DNA of 36,321 nt from UBA1672 sp964352375 (GCA_964352375.1 CAYGSA010000009.1:1-36321); one strand, 5' to 3'; numbered from the stretch's first letter, positions 24,408-33,633 are shown. Notes: generated by a model from the sequence alone, not told the origin. Numbers and translations are program-made.

Positions 24408-24939
24408 CGATAACTGTCCGCCGCACAAAGCAGAGCCGGAACTCCAGCGCTGGCAAGCCCTCATGCGCGGTCAGGTCATGGGCACAACAGTGCAAAAGTT
24501 TACAACGATCTTGCAACTGCTCGACCAAAAAGCCCAGGTCATGATCCTCCTAAACTCCGTTCTCGTACCCGTCTGCATTAACGCGGTGGAGCATGGACGC
24601 TACGAACACGCCGCCATAATCTCGATTATCACCGCCATCTTTAGTATTCTCGCCGCAATCATGTGTATTTATCCCAAACGGCGCTACCGCAAATCAAGTG
24701 ACCGAGAACTGAACCTGCTGCATTTTAATGATATTGGCCATATGGAGAAGGATGAATACCTCAAGCGCTTCATGCCCACCTTTAACGACACAGAAAAACT
24801 CGCCGAAACAGTCGTGAATGATTTATACGACACATCTCGCTATGCGATTTTACCAAAATATACTTGGTTAAAAATATCATACGGGATATTCGCTTTAGGC
24901 AATATCATTGCAATCGCCGTGGCTTTTATAGAATTTTAA
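24367..24939 (+). CDS. Three-helix membrane protein, PycTM/DUF5706-like
   Basis: The 190-residue protein resembles the DUF5706 (PycTM) effector of Pycsar antiphage systems, which disrupts the membrane after sensing a cyclic pyrimidine nucleotide. Visible are a cytoplasmic helix leading into LLDQKAQVMILLNS (51-64), a first hydrophobic segment at about 56-74, a second at about 82-102, and a soluble cytoplasmic stretch containing LLHFNDIGHM (117-126) and DEYLKRF. After VVNDLYDTSRYAILPKYTWLK comes a third membrane segment at about 168-188. Family members can also occur without a cyclase, and none is visible here. The start may be ATG 24379. It overlaps the small exported gene by up to 41 bp and ends 4 bp inside the convergent glycosyltransferase gene. 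The family call is from pattern memory and is not certain. Confidence 0.6.
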   Translation: MPTKMTKKKTKPNNDNCPPHKAEPELQRWQALMRGQVMGTTVQKFTTILQLLDQKAQVMILLNSVLVPVCINAVEHGRYEHAAIISIITAIFSILAAIMCIYPKRRYRKSSDRELNLLHFNDIGHMEKDEYLKRFMPTFNDTEKLAETVVNDLYDTSRYAILPKYTWLKISYGIFALGNIIAIAVAFIEF

Positions 24940-26072
24940 GACGCCTGTGCAAAACGAATAGAAGAATGCTCCCGCGCAGCAAAACGCAATATGGCCTCCG
25001 CACGCTGATCCCAGGTATAATTATGCTTCAGACTGTCATAGGCATTCTGGCCAAGCGCCGCGCCGATTTTAGGATCATCCTTGAGCGAATCAATCGTCTC
25101 CGCCCATTCCTGTTCATCCGAAGCCGGCAGGAGTATCGCATTATAGTCATGTTTCAAGATTTCCCGCATAACTGGAAGGTTAGAGCATAAAATAGGCTTA
25201 CCCGCCGCCATATACTCAAAAATTTTCATCGGCGAAATCCAGCGCGAAGTATTGCGCCCCGTCTTAATCAGCGCCCGATGCTGATACGGCGCAATACAAA
25301 TGTCGAAAGCTTTGAGATAAGAAGGCACTTCAACATGGTCACGATGCCCATAAAAATGAATATTTTTGAGCTTGTTTTCAGTCTGCAAACGTTGCACTTG
25401 CTTTTGCGTTCCCCCCAGAACATGAAAGTCATATTCAGGACGAATCCGCGCAATGCGAGAGATAAGCGCAAGCCCCTTACCAGGATGCAGCGATCCCGCA
25501 TAACCAACATTAAACGCCTCAAGACGGCCTTTTAATGTTTCAAGGGTCTTGGCGGGACGATCAAGGTAGTTGATTAAATCCGCCCCATCATGCGCAACAA
25601 AAATCTGTTCAGGCTTAAGCTTTGGAAAGCACTGCAAAAATTCCTGTTTCAAAACATCTGAAACCGCAATAATAGCTTTAAGGTTATCACGCTCCAAAAG
25701 CTTGTTGAGCGCAAGCCTGTTTAGAGACGTTCTCGGAAAACGGTGCGCTTCATAAATCACAGACACGCCCTCACGCGCCGCCATAGACAGCGCAAGCACG
25801 TCATGCCCATAAGCAAGATCGGGGTTCCCGTGCCTGAGCGGCTGTAACGCAGACAAGGCAGGGGGGATAATAGGCGATGAAAGCCGCAAGGAGAAACAGG
25901 CCTCGGTGTCATAGCTTTGAAAGAGATCCTCTAACGCGACAGGCGCAATCGCCCGCGCATAAAGCGAAACCTCATGCCCATTCTTAGCAAGAGCCTGTGC
26001 CATTTTCATGACATGGATCGATTCAGGATTTCGAGAGGGCAGTTTTGTGCCCGAAAAATAATAAATTTTCAT
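24936..26072 (-). CDS. GT4-like (GT-B fold) glycosyltransferase
   Basis: The 378-residue protein has a GT-B architecture. The N-terminal acceptor domain begins MKIYYFSGTKLPSRN, with a conserved His in YGHDVLALSMA and an EAHRFPRTSL segment. The C-terminal nucleotide-sugar domain contains NVGYAGSLHPGKGL, HFYGHRDHVEVPSYL and the EYMAAGKPILCS motif near 290, with the first glutamate of the family's E-x7-E pair. No signal or membrane segment is present, so it acts in the cytoplasm. Donor and acceptor are unknown. In transcription order it follows tpsB and the sulfotransferase with 70-bp spacing. This suggests that it decorates the TpsA exoprotein or a surface glycan. Confidence 0.85.
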   Translation of the reverse strand: MKIYYFSGTKLPSRNPESIHVMKMAQALAKNGHEVSLYARAIAPVALEDLFQSYDTEACFSLRLSSPIIPPALSALQPLRHGNPDLAYGHDVLALSMAAREGVSVIYEAHRFPRTSLNRLALNKLLERDNLKAIIAVSDVLKQEFLQCFPKLKPEQIFVAHDGADLINYLDRPAKTLETLKGRLEAFNVGYAGSLHPGKGLALISRIARIRPEYDFHVLGGTQKQVQRLQTENKLKNIHFYGHRDHVEVPSYLKAFDICIAPYQHRALIKTGRNTSRWISPMKIFEYMAAGKPILCSNLPVMREILKHDYNAILLPASDEQEWAETIDSLKDDPKIGAALGQNAYDSLKHNYTWDQRAEAILRFAAREHSSIRFAQAS

Positions 26073-26142
26073 AGTTATCTACCTACACACGTAGCGCTAT
26101 AATGCGCCTATTTAAAGAAAAGTTCCAGTGTTTTATAGTGTT

Positions 26143-26883
26143 TTAAGAACGTTTCCAAGAGGGAATTTCACGGCCTATCAAATTAGAAACATAGCTTTTA
26201 TCAATGGCGAATAAATCCTCCAGTTGCTCGCGCATAAGATCGCTGATCACGCGCTTTTTCCTAGGCTCAGGCTCGTTGAACGAAGATGAAATCACGAGGG
26301 ATTTGGGCTTGAGACCGAAAAATTTTTCCGCAGGCTCCAATGTCTTGCCCACACTATCCAGCCATTCCTCATAAATTAAAAAAAGCATAGTGTCCCTATT
26401 ATAAAAAGACAGCCAATGTTGGATATGTTTATGATATTGATTCTTGTAAAGCCAGCATCGTCCTGTCGTTTCAGGCGAGCGAAGACCAGAAAGCTCAGCC
26501 TCTATCGCATTTTCAAAATTACGTACAGTCTCTTTTTTCTCGGATAAGGCATGAAGGAATTGCTGGTGTGCCCTCACAACAGGATCGCGTAAAATAAAAA
26601 TAACTTTCGCATGCGGGCATCCTTTCGACGCACGCTCCGGATCAAACTCCCGTTCACCATGTAAAACCCGATTTTCAGAGAGGCGCTCGCCCTCAACGCT
26701 GTTCGCATCTTTGAAGTCATCTCGCACAAGATCAGGAGCCGTTTCTAAAAGGCCACCGCGCGCAAAAAACCGATGCTCTCTACGCACAGCAAAAAAGATT
26801 TGCGGATGATGGTCTAATGTTGCAATAAGACCGCCCATACCGCTGCGCGTGGCACCACCAATAATAAAGTCAGGCCGTTTCAA
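26143..26883 (-). CDS. Sulfotransferase-like protein (P-loop, PAPS-dependent family)
   Basis: The 246-residue protein matches the sulfotransferase fold. The N-terminal strand DFIIGGATRSG leads into the 5'-phosphosulfate loop, followed by LDHHPQIFF and EHRFFA. The 3'-phosphate segment is VIFILRDPVVRAHQQFLHAL. The C-terminal LFLIYEEW, EPAEKFFGL and SWKRS ending are family-like. The loop reads RSGMGG where RSGTT or RSGTS is usual, and the protein is short for the family, so activity is uncertain. The start is TTG 26883; the next ATG would remove the loop. It lies 67 bp after tpsB and 70 bp before the glycosyltransferase on the same strand, which suggests an operon. Confidence 0.78.
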   Translation of the reverse strand: MKRPDFIIGGATRSGMGGLIATLDHHPQIFFAVRREHRFFARGGLLETAPDLVRDDFKDANSVEGERLSENRVLHGEREFDPERASKGCPHAKVIFILRDPVVRAHQQFLHALSEKKETVRNFENAIEAELSGLRSPETTGRCWLYKNQYHKHIQHWLSFYNRDTMLFLIYEEWLDSVGKTLEPAEKFFGLKPKSLVISSSFNEPEPRKKRVISDLMREQLEDLFAIDKSYVSNLIGREIPSWKRS

Positions 26884-26950
26884 AACGAGGATTTACTCCA
26901 ATTATAAAAAATGGAGTATATTGGAAACACTGAAACGAGCAAAGAAAATT

Positions 26951-28669
26951 CTAGAATTTATGGGTTAAATTAAAGAAATAGCGCGGCCCACGGTCATTTG
27001 TGGCATCAACGCGCCGCGTCAAAGGAAAAGCAACACCAAAGCCAGCCTGGAAATCTTGCGTAATATCAGCGCGCACCCCAAACCCCGTTGAGGCAAGGGA
27101 ATCCCGTTTACCATCAGACGTTGTTGCGTCTTTATTAAACACGCGACCCGCATCATAAAAAGTATAAAGCTGGTAATCATTAATATGCTGAATGTCTTTT
27201 GGCTGTCTCCACTGAAGCTCTATCTTACCCGCAAAGCCGTCTTCACCAACAATCTCTGATGAATCATATCCTCGCCCGAAACTCGCGCCGCCAACACCAA
27301 ACTCTTCAGAACTAAGAAGCGCACTAGACGCAAGCTGAGCCTGCCCCGCTAAAAGAAGGTTGAGCTTGGGCGCAACGCGCTGTAAACGCTGCAAAGAAAG
27401 CTCAGCCTTATGGTACCTGGAGTTCCCCTCAGCACGCGTAAGATTAGAATCATTGCGGCCGCTCGCACCAAACAGACCAACACCGTGCGATATTTCAAGA
27501 TCAAGGGCATTAACGCCAACACCGAGGAATGTATCTATAAATTGATATGTCGTCCCTAAACGGAAGCTGGAAATCCGGTCTTTACGTGTTGCTTCAAGAT
27601 CATTGGAGCTAGTAACATGGCGGAAGTCAAAACCAAACCGCCCTGTGAAATTCGTAGTCCGTGAACGAATAAAAGGATGGATCACTGTACCTTGAATAAA
27701 CCGAGAGCGGCCTTCGACGTCAAATTCATCAAGATCCGCACCAGGCTCTGTGCTGGTATAGCTTCCCGTGAGGCGAAGCAATGTGCCTGTCTCGGAAATA
27801 GGTTGCTCGTATGAAAGCGAGCCAAACAACAACTCGTCCACGCGCTCTTTATCACCACTAACTGCAACAGTGCCCGATATTTTTTCGTTAAAGCCAAACA
27901 AAGAATTATAAGACCCACGATACAGGCCTTGATATGGCCCTAAGAAGCGGCTTCCGTTATTACTGAAGGACGCTTGCGCATCATAACGATCACGCTCAAT
28001 GATAATCATCAAATCAGAGGCACCAACAACAGTTTTGGACGGGCTAAGAACACTTCGCGCTTTAACGCCAGGCAAATCATTAATCAAAAGTAGATAATGC
28101 TCAAGAATTTTTGCATCAACAATATTCTCACCGCGAATCTTTTCCGCATAGTCACGGATACGCTTTTCAGCGCTGGGAATAGGCTCCCCTTCAATTAAAA
28201 TTTGATCGATAAATCCTTCCACTACGCGGAGTGTCACTTGACCATCATCAATAGTCTGCGGCGGCACAACGGCTTGTGTCAGAATATAACCATCACTACG
28301 GTACTTGTTCGTGATCTCATTAGAGATGGCATAAACATCTTCCAGCGTAATCTCTTTCCCGATAAATCCCTCATATATATATGACAGATCCGCATCAGAA
28401 TAAATATGGACACCCTCAACCATAAGCTTTTCAAGCGTGAGCTTAATATGTTCTGCACCCGCAGGCGCATTTTGAACAAATCTTGGTTTTGCTGAGGCAG
28501 GGGCTTCTCTGGAAAGTTCAGGAAGCGCGTCTTGATCCAAAAGGTCTTGTCCAATGCGTGCTGGGTCTGCAATTGTGGTCGCTTGCTCAACTTGCGCGTA
28601 GGATGTGGCCGCACCGAATGAAAATAAAGAGACGGCTATTAAAAAGCCTGTTTTCTTAACGTAAACCAT
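26951..28669 (-). CDS. ShlB/FhaC/HecB-type two-partner secretion outer-membrane transporter (TpsB)
   Basis: TpsB proteins are 16-strand outer-membrane barrels that export a cognate TpsA exoprotein. The 572-residue product has a signal peptide ending near SYA-QV (about 25) and a linker. A POTRA_2 domain follows (about 75-160; it includes LTLEKLMVEGVHIYSDADL, GYILTQAVVPPQ and VTLRVVEGFID), then a ShlB-type beta-barrel. The lid-loop motif is FGRGYDSSE, equivalent to the conserved VRGY/F, and the protein ends in a C-terminal Phe (NLTHKF) for BAM recognition. AAGGG precedes the ATG by eight bases. Its partner is the divergent tpsA gene at 29229. Confidence 0.93.
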   Translation of the reverse strand: MVYVKKTGFLIAVSLFSFGAATSYAQVEQATTIADPARIGQDLLDQDALPELSREAPASAKPRFVQNAPAGAEHIKLTLEKLMVEGVHIYSDADLSYIYEGFIGKEITLEDVYAISNEITNKYRSDGYILTQAVVPPQTIDDGQVTLRVVEGFIDQILIEGEPIPSAEKRIRDYAEKIRGENIVDAKILEHYLLLINDLPGVKARSVLSPSKTVVGASDLMIIIERDRYDAQASFSNNGSRFLGPYQGLYRGSYNSLFGFNEKISGTVAVSGDKERVDELLFGSLSYEQPISETGTLLRLTGSYTSTEPGADLDEFDVEGRSRFIQGTVIHPFIRSRTTNFTGRFGFDFRHVTSSNDLEATRKDRISSFRLGTTYQFIDTFLGVGVNALDLEISHGVGLFGASGRNDSNLTRAEGNSRYHKAELSLQRLQRVAPKLNLLLAGQAQLASSALLSSEEFGVGGASFGRGYDSSEIVGEDGFAGKIELQWRQPKDIQHINDYQLYTFYDAGRVFNKDATTSDGKRDSLASTGFGVRADITQDFQAGFGVAFPLTRRVDATNDRGPRYFFNLTHKF

Positions 28670-29228
28670 AATTTTTACCCTTAATCAAAAAACTTTCGCA
28701 AAGTATAAAGATACAAAATGTTTTTAAAAACACTGCGCAGATGTAACAGCTTATCTTTATATCGAAGCACAAGCCCTTGTAAAGAAGCCATTTATGATTT
28801 TCAGCAAATAAAAAAATAAACGCTCACCACTTTTAAAGTAAAAAATATACTAAAGTATATAAAAACATAAAATCGATAATTGCAGAAAAAATGCTGCTGG
28901 ATAAGGGATATATTAGGTTCTGAAAAAAATCTGACAAAGTATTAAGATTTGATTAATATTTAAGTTGAATTTATATCAGAAAACTGTAATAAGGTAATTG
29001 CATAATTAAAGTTTAGTATAGTTTCTGTGGGTTAATGCGAAAAAAATGCATCAATCGAGCAGGGATTATATAGCATAAAAAATCACTGATTCGGCTTGGG
29101 TAAGTATTTCAGTGAAAACATAAGCCTGTTTCGCAATGACTTGCAAGTAATGGGCTTTTAAATTTACATGATAATGATGCGTAAATTTTAGTTAACAAAC
29201 ATTAAGTATAAACAGGGATTAAAAAGTA
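28670..29228. promoter_or_regulatory. AT-rich divergent intergenic region between tpsB and tpsA
   Basis: These 559 bp hold no convincing gene. A TATACT -10-like box for tpsB lies at 28707-28702 on the minus strand with a weak -35, and AAGGG is the tpsB ribosome site. On the tpsA side AGGG at 29214-29217 is the likely ribosome site. A nearby TATAAA (29207-29212) is too close to it to be the promoter. The length and strong AT bias suggest regulated, divergent transcription. Confidence 0.5.
29160..29188. promoter_or_regulatory. Inverted repeat upstream of tpsA
   Basis: AAATTTAC (29160-29167) and GTAAATTT (29181-29188) form a perfect 8-bp inverted repeat with a 13-bp spacer, 40 bp before the tpsA start. 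Position and symmetry suit an operator for a dimeric regulator, but no regulator gene is nearby. Confidence 0.4.
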
Positions 29229-32200
29229 ATGAGAGCGACCACACAAAACACAAATGCAAAATACAACCTTGGATTAAGATCAGGGGCGCTTCTGCTGTCA
29301 ACAACCGCAATTATCGCGGCATCTTCCTCGGCCTCAGCACAAGTCGCTGATCCCTCGCATTCTTGGATAGCAGATACAAAAACAGACAGCGTATCTGTCG
29401 ACTATGCTGCTCCGGGCGTGACGAACTATACGGTTGATACAATAAATGGCTCTGCAACAGGAAATGCAGATGTTTATAATGGTCACGTGGTCAATGTTGA
29501 AGGGGTGAACGGCGCCCGTCGTTTTGCATTCAGCGACAACCGCGACAACATCCAGTCAACAATCGACGGTGGAATTAATTCAAATATTCAAATCATCATT
29601 TTAGACAAAGATGGTGTGTTCTTTACAGACAATGCCGTTGTTGATGTTCAAAGTATTATTAGCACATCTGCTGATGTTTCGATTGAAAATCTACTCAATA
29701 ACAATCAGTTGGTTTTTGAAAACGTCTCTGAAGGCGGCGCGATTATAAACAATGGTCAAATCACTGTAAGTGAAGCAGGTTTGGCTGCATTCGTTTCTCC
29801 CTTTATTGTAAATAACGGTATCATTAGCGCTAAAATGGGGAATGTTGTAATGGCCTCTGGCGATACGGTGACTCTTGACATGTATGGCGACGGTCTTGTT
29901 GAGGTTGCTGTCAACGGAAGAATCGAAGACGCGCTTGTCCAAAATAATGGCGTCATCATCACGACGGAAACAGCAAGAAGCATCGTCGACAGCCTGGTCA
30001 ATACAGATGGCGTGCAAGCGGCCTCTAGCGTATCTGTCCAAAACGGAAAAATAACTCTATTCGCCAATGGCGGTGACGTTGTAAACGCAGGCCTCATTGA
30101 AGGCGGCGACGTAAACATCAAGGCGGAAAACTTTATCCAAGACGGTGGGGCGGGGGTTACCCGCGCACGTCTTATAAATGAGCCGCTCGCTGCGATCAAC
30201 GCAAACGGCGGCGATGTTAATATCGAAACGGAAAATGTCGCAATCCTCGCGGGCCATATCGACGCTGAAGGCGGCGACATTAACATTGATAACTCTGGCA
30301 CATTCTACTCTGCACAAGCAGAAACACTCAGAACTGAAGGTGAAGGTGAAATCTCGCTGAACCAAAACAACCCAGAAAGCGTTGAGCGTCCATCATTCTC
30401 AGAAGATGAATTCCCGCAGCAAGAATTTGCAGGATTCGGCGCAACACCTGTCTACGCGGGCGGATCAATCCAAAATGCGATTGACGCAATCAGCAACACA
30501 GGCACAGGCACAAATACAATCACTGTTGGTTCAGGGACGTACAATGAGTCTGTCAATCTTAATTATAACAACATAAGCTTGCTCGGCCCGAATGCATTTA
30601 CAGTTCCAGATGTCCCACGTGCGCCTGAGGCGGTGATTATTCCAAACTCACCCGTCGTGAACATAACGGCTGATAATACAGTTTTTTCTGGTTTCACTGG
30701 AATGGGTGACGGAACAGATGTCGGTATTCTTGTTGATGGTGCAGAAAATGTTCTGCTCGCTAACAACATCATCACGAACGTAACGAACGGCATCTTCGCA
30801 GATGGTGCAAATAACGTGTTCGCAGTATCGAATGACATCACCGCGAACCAGGAAGGCATATACTTCGAGGGCACTGAAAACTTCCTCATTGGTTTAAATC
30901 TCATTCGTAACGCAGGCACAGACGGCATTTACGTTCGCAATAGTGATTTTGGTATAATCGCTGAAAATACAATCCGCAACACAGGCAGCAACGGAATTCG
31001 CGTAAATGTATCAAACGAAATTGACGTGATTGAGAACACAGTTAACACGACGCGCCGAGATGGTATCCGTGTTGAGAACGGCATTCTTGCGGTTGTGTCA
31101 GGAAACACAATTCGCAACGCCGGCAATGACGGGATCGAGGCTTTGGGCAACAACGGCCTCATCGTCGAGGGAAATACAGTTGTAAATTCAGCAGTTGACG
31201 GAATTGATGTAACAACCCGCGACCTTGAGGGAACAGTAATTGCCGATAACACCGTAAACGGCACGGGCGAAAACGGCATCAAGCACGAAGGCCCGGACGG
31301 CACCACAATCGTTGGCAACACAATCCGCAACGCGGGTACAAACGCAATCTCTTCAAAAACATTGAATATGTTCGCCGACAGCTACGGTGAATTTCCATCG
31401 GCACGCGGTCAGCTTTATGTGTTTGATAATAACATCAGCAATGCGGGGACAAACGGAATTTTCGTGACTCTGACTGATAACAACGCAATCATAGAAGAGA
31501 ATATGATTACGTTCACAGGTCAGCATGGCATTTATCTTGAAAATTCAGATAACGCCCGCCTATCTCAAAACACAGTGCGCAATGCCAATGTTGACGGTGT
31601 TCTTATCCGCAACAGCCACAACGCCGTTCTTGATGAAAACCTGATCACAGATGCAGGGAGTAACGGCATTCGCTTGGGCGTTGCGAACAATGCTTTGGTT
31701 GAAGGCAACACAGTTAATACGACGCGCCGAGATGGTATCCGTGTTGAGAACGGCATTCTTGCGGTTGTGTCAGGAAACACAATTCGCAACGCCGGCAATG
31801 ACGGGATCGAGGCTTTGGGCAACAACGGCCTCATCGTCGAGGGAAATACAGTTGTAAATTCAGCAGTTGACGGGATCGACGTGACAAGCCGTGATCTTGA
31901 AGGGACACAGATTGTGAACAACGTTGTGAACGGCACGGGCGAGAACGGGATCAACCACGAAGGCCCGGATGGCACAGTGATTGAAAACAACACAATTGAT
32001 AATGCTGGCTTGAACGGTATTTACTCAACAACATTGAATATGTTCGCCGACAGCTACGGCGCGTTCCCAACCGCGCGCGGCCAGCTTCAGCTTCTGGGCA
32101 ACACAATCCGCAGCTCAGGCACAAACGGGATCTTCATTGAGAAAAGCGATGATAACCCAATCGTAATGGGCAACATCATCAACATAACGGGCGCGCATGG

Positions 32201-33570
32201 CATTTACCATGAGGAGACTGGTAACTCTTTAGTGACGTTGAACCAAATCACAAACGCTGGCCTTGATGGAATATATTTCCGCAACAGTGAATCAGGTACG
32301 ATCCGTGAGAACACAGTGCGCGACGCAGGCAGCAATGGTATCCGTATCAATGTTGCGAACAATGCTTTGGTTGAAGGCAACACAGTTAATACGACGCGCC
32401 GAGATGGTATCCGTGTTGAGAACGGCATTCTTGCGGTTGTGTCAGNNNNNNNNNNNNNNNNNNNNNNNNNNNNNNNNNNNNNNNNNNNNNNNNNNNNNNN
32501 NNNNNNNNNNNNNNNNNNNNNNNNNNNNNNNNNNNNNNNNNNNNNCAATCCGCAGCTCAGGCACAAACGGGATCTTCATTGAGAAAAGCGATGATAACCC
32601 TCTTCTGATAGCAAACCGCATAAGCGACTCTGCTGCGAGCGGTATTTTATTGCGCGAAGTTAGCGACGTATTCTTAGCAGATAACCGAGTAAGAAACTCT
32701 ATTACCTACGGTCTTTTCGTTGAAGGTGAAGGCAATGGTCTTGTAACTCTTGCTGGTAATCAGTTCTCTGACAACGGTACAGTCGGCGGAGCACAGGCAC
32801 GCTTCGAAAGCGGCGATATTGACCTAACTGGTCCATCAAATATATTTATAAATACAGCAGGCGTAGCAGCAACAGCACTTCAGTTTGATGATATAAGTGT
32901 CTTTGGTGATAGCCTAAACTTGGTTGGCAACACATTAGGCACAACTGAGATCACGGGCTACACACCAGCAGGCAGTCTCTATGTTGAAATCTCTGAAGGC
33001 ACGTTCCTTGATGGTGCAAGCGCACCAATCTTGATCAATGCGGACAGTGTATCATTTGACGGTGTGATCGGTGGCGCGGCAACACCAGCCGAGCTTCTTG
33101 ACATCGAAGATCGTTTAATTGATGCAGATGACGCGCCTGTTGATGGTCGTGGCCAAATATTTGAACCTCCTGTTGTTATTCCACCAGTACCACCAGTATT
33201 ACCGCCAGCTCTGCCCCCCGCACCAGCGGCGGCAACGCTTGGCATAAACAACACAGAAGACTTTCTCCAGAACGCTCCAGAAGCGCCTGCTCAACCTGAA
33301 ACATCTGCAAGCCTAAGAATTAATGGCCTGCCCCCAACAGGCGTAATTAGTTTCCAAGGTGCAATCGGTTTGAACAATATAGAACCAGCAGCAGGCGATA
33401 ACGAGGCAACAGCAACGGAGCTTGCGAGCATCACACCACAGGCAGGTGAGGCGCAAGAAGTAACGTGCGCGGATGATGTCGCCAGCGGCCTTGAGAACGG
33501 CCCGGTGACGTATGGGTTCGGCGGAACGTTTGAACAAGGTATCATCGCCACATCACTCTGTAGCGCTTAA
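29229..33570 (+). CDS. Giant TpsA exoprotein: filamentous-haemagglutinin-type N-domain plus right-handed beta-helix repeats
   Basis: I read this as one gene broken by a 100-N gap (32446-32545). The frames on either side differ only because the placeholder is not a multiple of three. A long signal peptide ends near ASA-QVAD (about 38). A TPS/haemagglutinin-like domain follows (about 40-400: SNIQIIILDKDGVFFTDNAV, repeated NNG/GGDV beta turns). From about 410 a pectin-lyase-like beta-helix begins (SIQNAIDAI, TITVGSGTYNESVNL) with coils of about 22-24 residues. It contains a 224-residue super-repeat from residue 605. After the helix come a Pro-rich linker (PPVPPVLPPALPPAP) and a C-terminal domain with the only two cysteines in the visible protein (codons at 33466 and 33559). 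If the gap hides one 330-bp stretch, the full length is about 1523 residues. It is exported by the divergent TpsB and is a probable adhesin. Confidence 0.88.
31041..32445 (+). repeat. 672-bp tandem super-repeat inside tpsA
   Basis: The element beginning GTTAA(C/T)ACGACGCGCCGAG starts at 31041, 31713 and 32385, exactly 672 bp (224 codons) apart. Copies 1 and 2 differ at one base over the first 161 bp (31041-31201 against 31713-31873) and then diverge. Copies 2 and 3 are identical over 31680-31773 against 32352-32445, where the gap begins. The post-gap 55 bp (32546-32600) are identical to 32104-32158 of copy 2. The in-frame period and patchwork identity point to duplication with gene conversion. 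Confidence 0.9.
32446..32545. other. Assembly gap (100 N) in the tpsA repeats
   Basis: Exactly 100 Ns. Aligned on repeat copy 2, the missing piece corresponds to 31774-32103, 330 bp. This restores a single frame and makes the gene 4572 bp. One or more whole 672-bp units could also be missing, since 672 is a multiple of three. Confidence 0.95.
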
Positions 33571-33602
33571 GAAAGTCTTAAGCATTTGAAGATATAGTCC
33601 TT

Positions 33603-33633
33603 GGTAAGGCTCTGAGTTCTTTAGAGCTTTACC
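33603..33633 (+). terminator. Stem-loop after tpsA
   Basis: GGTAAGGCTCT (33603-33613) pairs with AGAGCTTTACC (33623-33633) over 11 bp with one G-U, 33 bp after the tpsA stop. No T run follows, so it may stabilise the mRNA end or be a weak terminator. Confidence 0.45.

Noticed and set aside
28670..29228. Small gene or sRNA in the tpsB-tpsA intergenic region
   Set aside because: Only short AT-rich frames are present, without ribosome sites, and there is no clear terminator hairpin with a T run.
31041..32600. CRISPR-like or transposon-like repeat array
   Set aside because: The repeats are 672 bp, in frame and translate to beta-helix coils, so they are protein repeats.
32263..33570. Separate gene beginning inside the tpsA repeats
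   Set aside because: Its first part is an out-of-frame reading of the repeat. The N placeholder shifts the frame, and only the part after the gap is real, as the C-terminus of tpsA.
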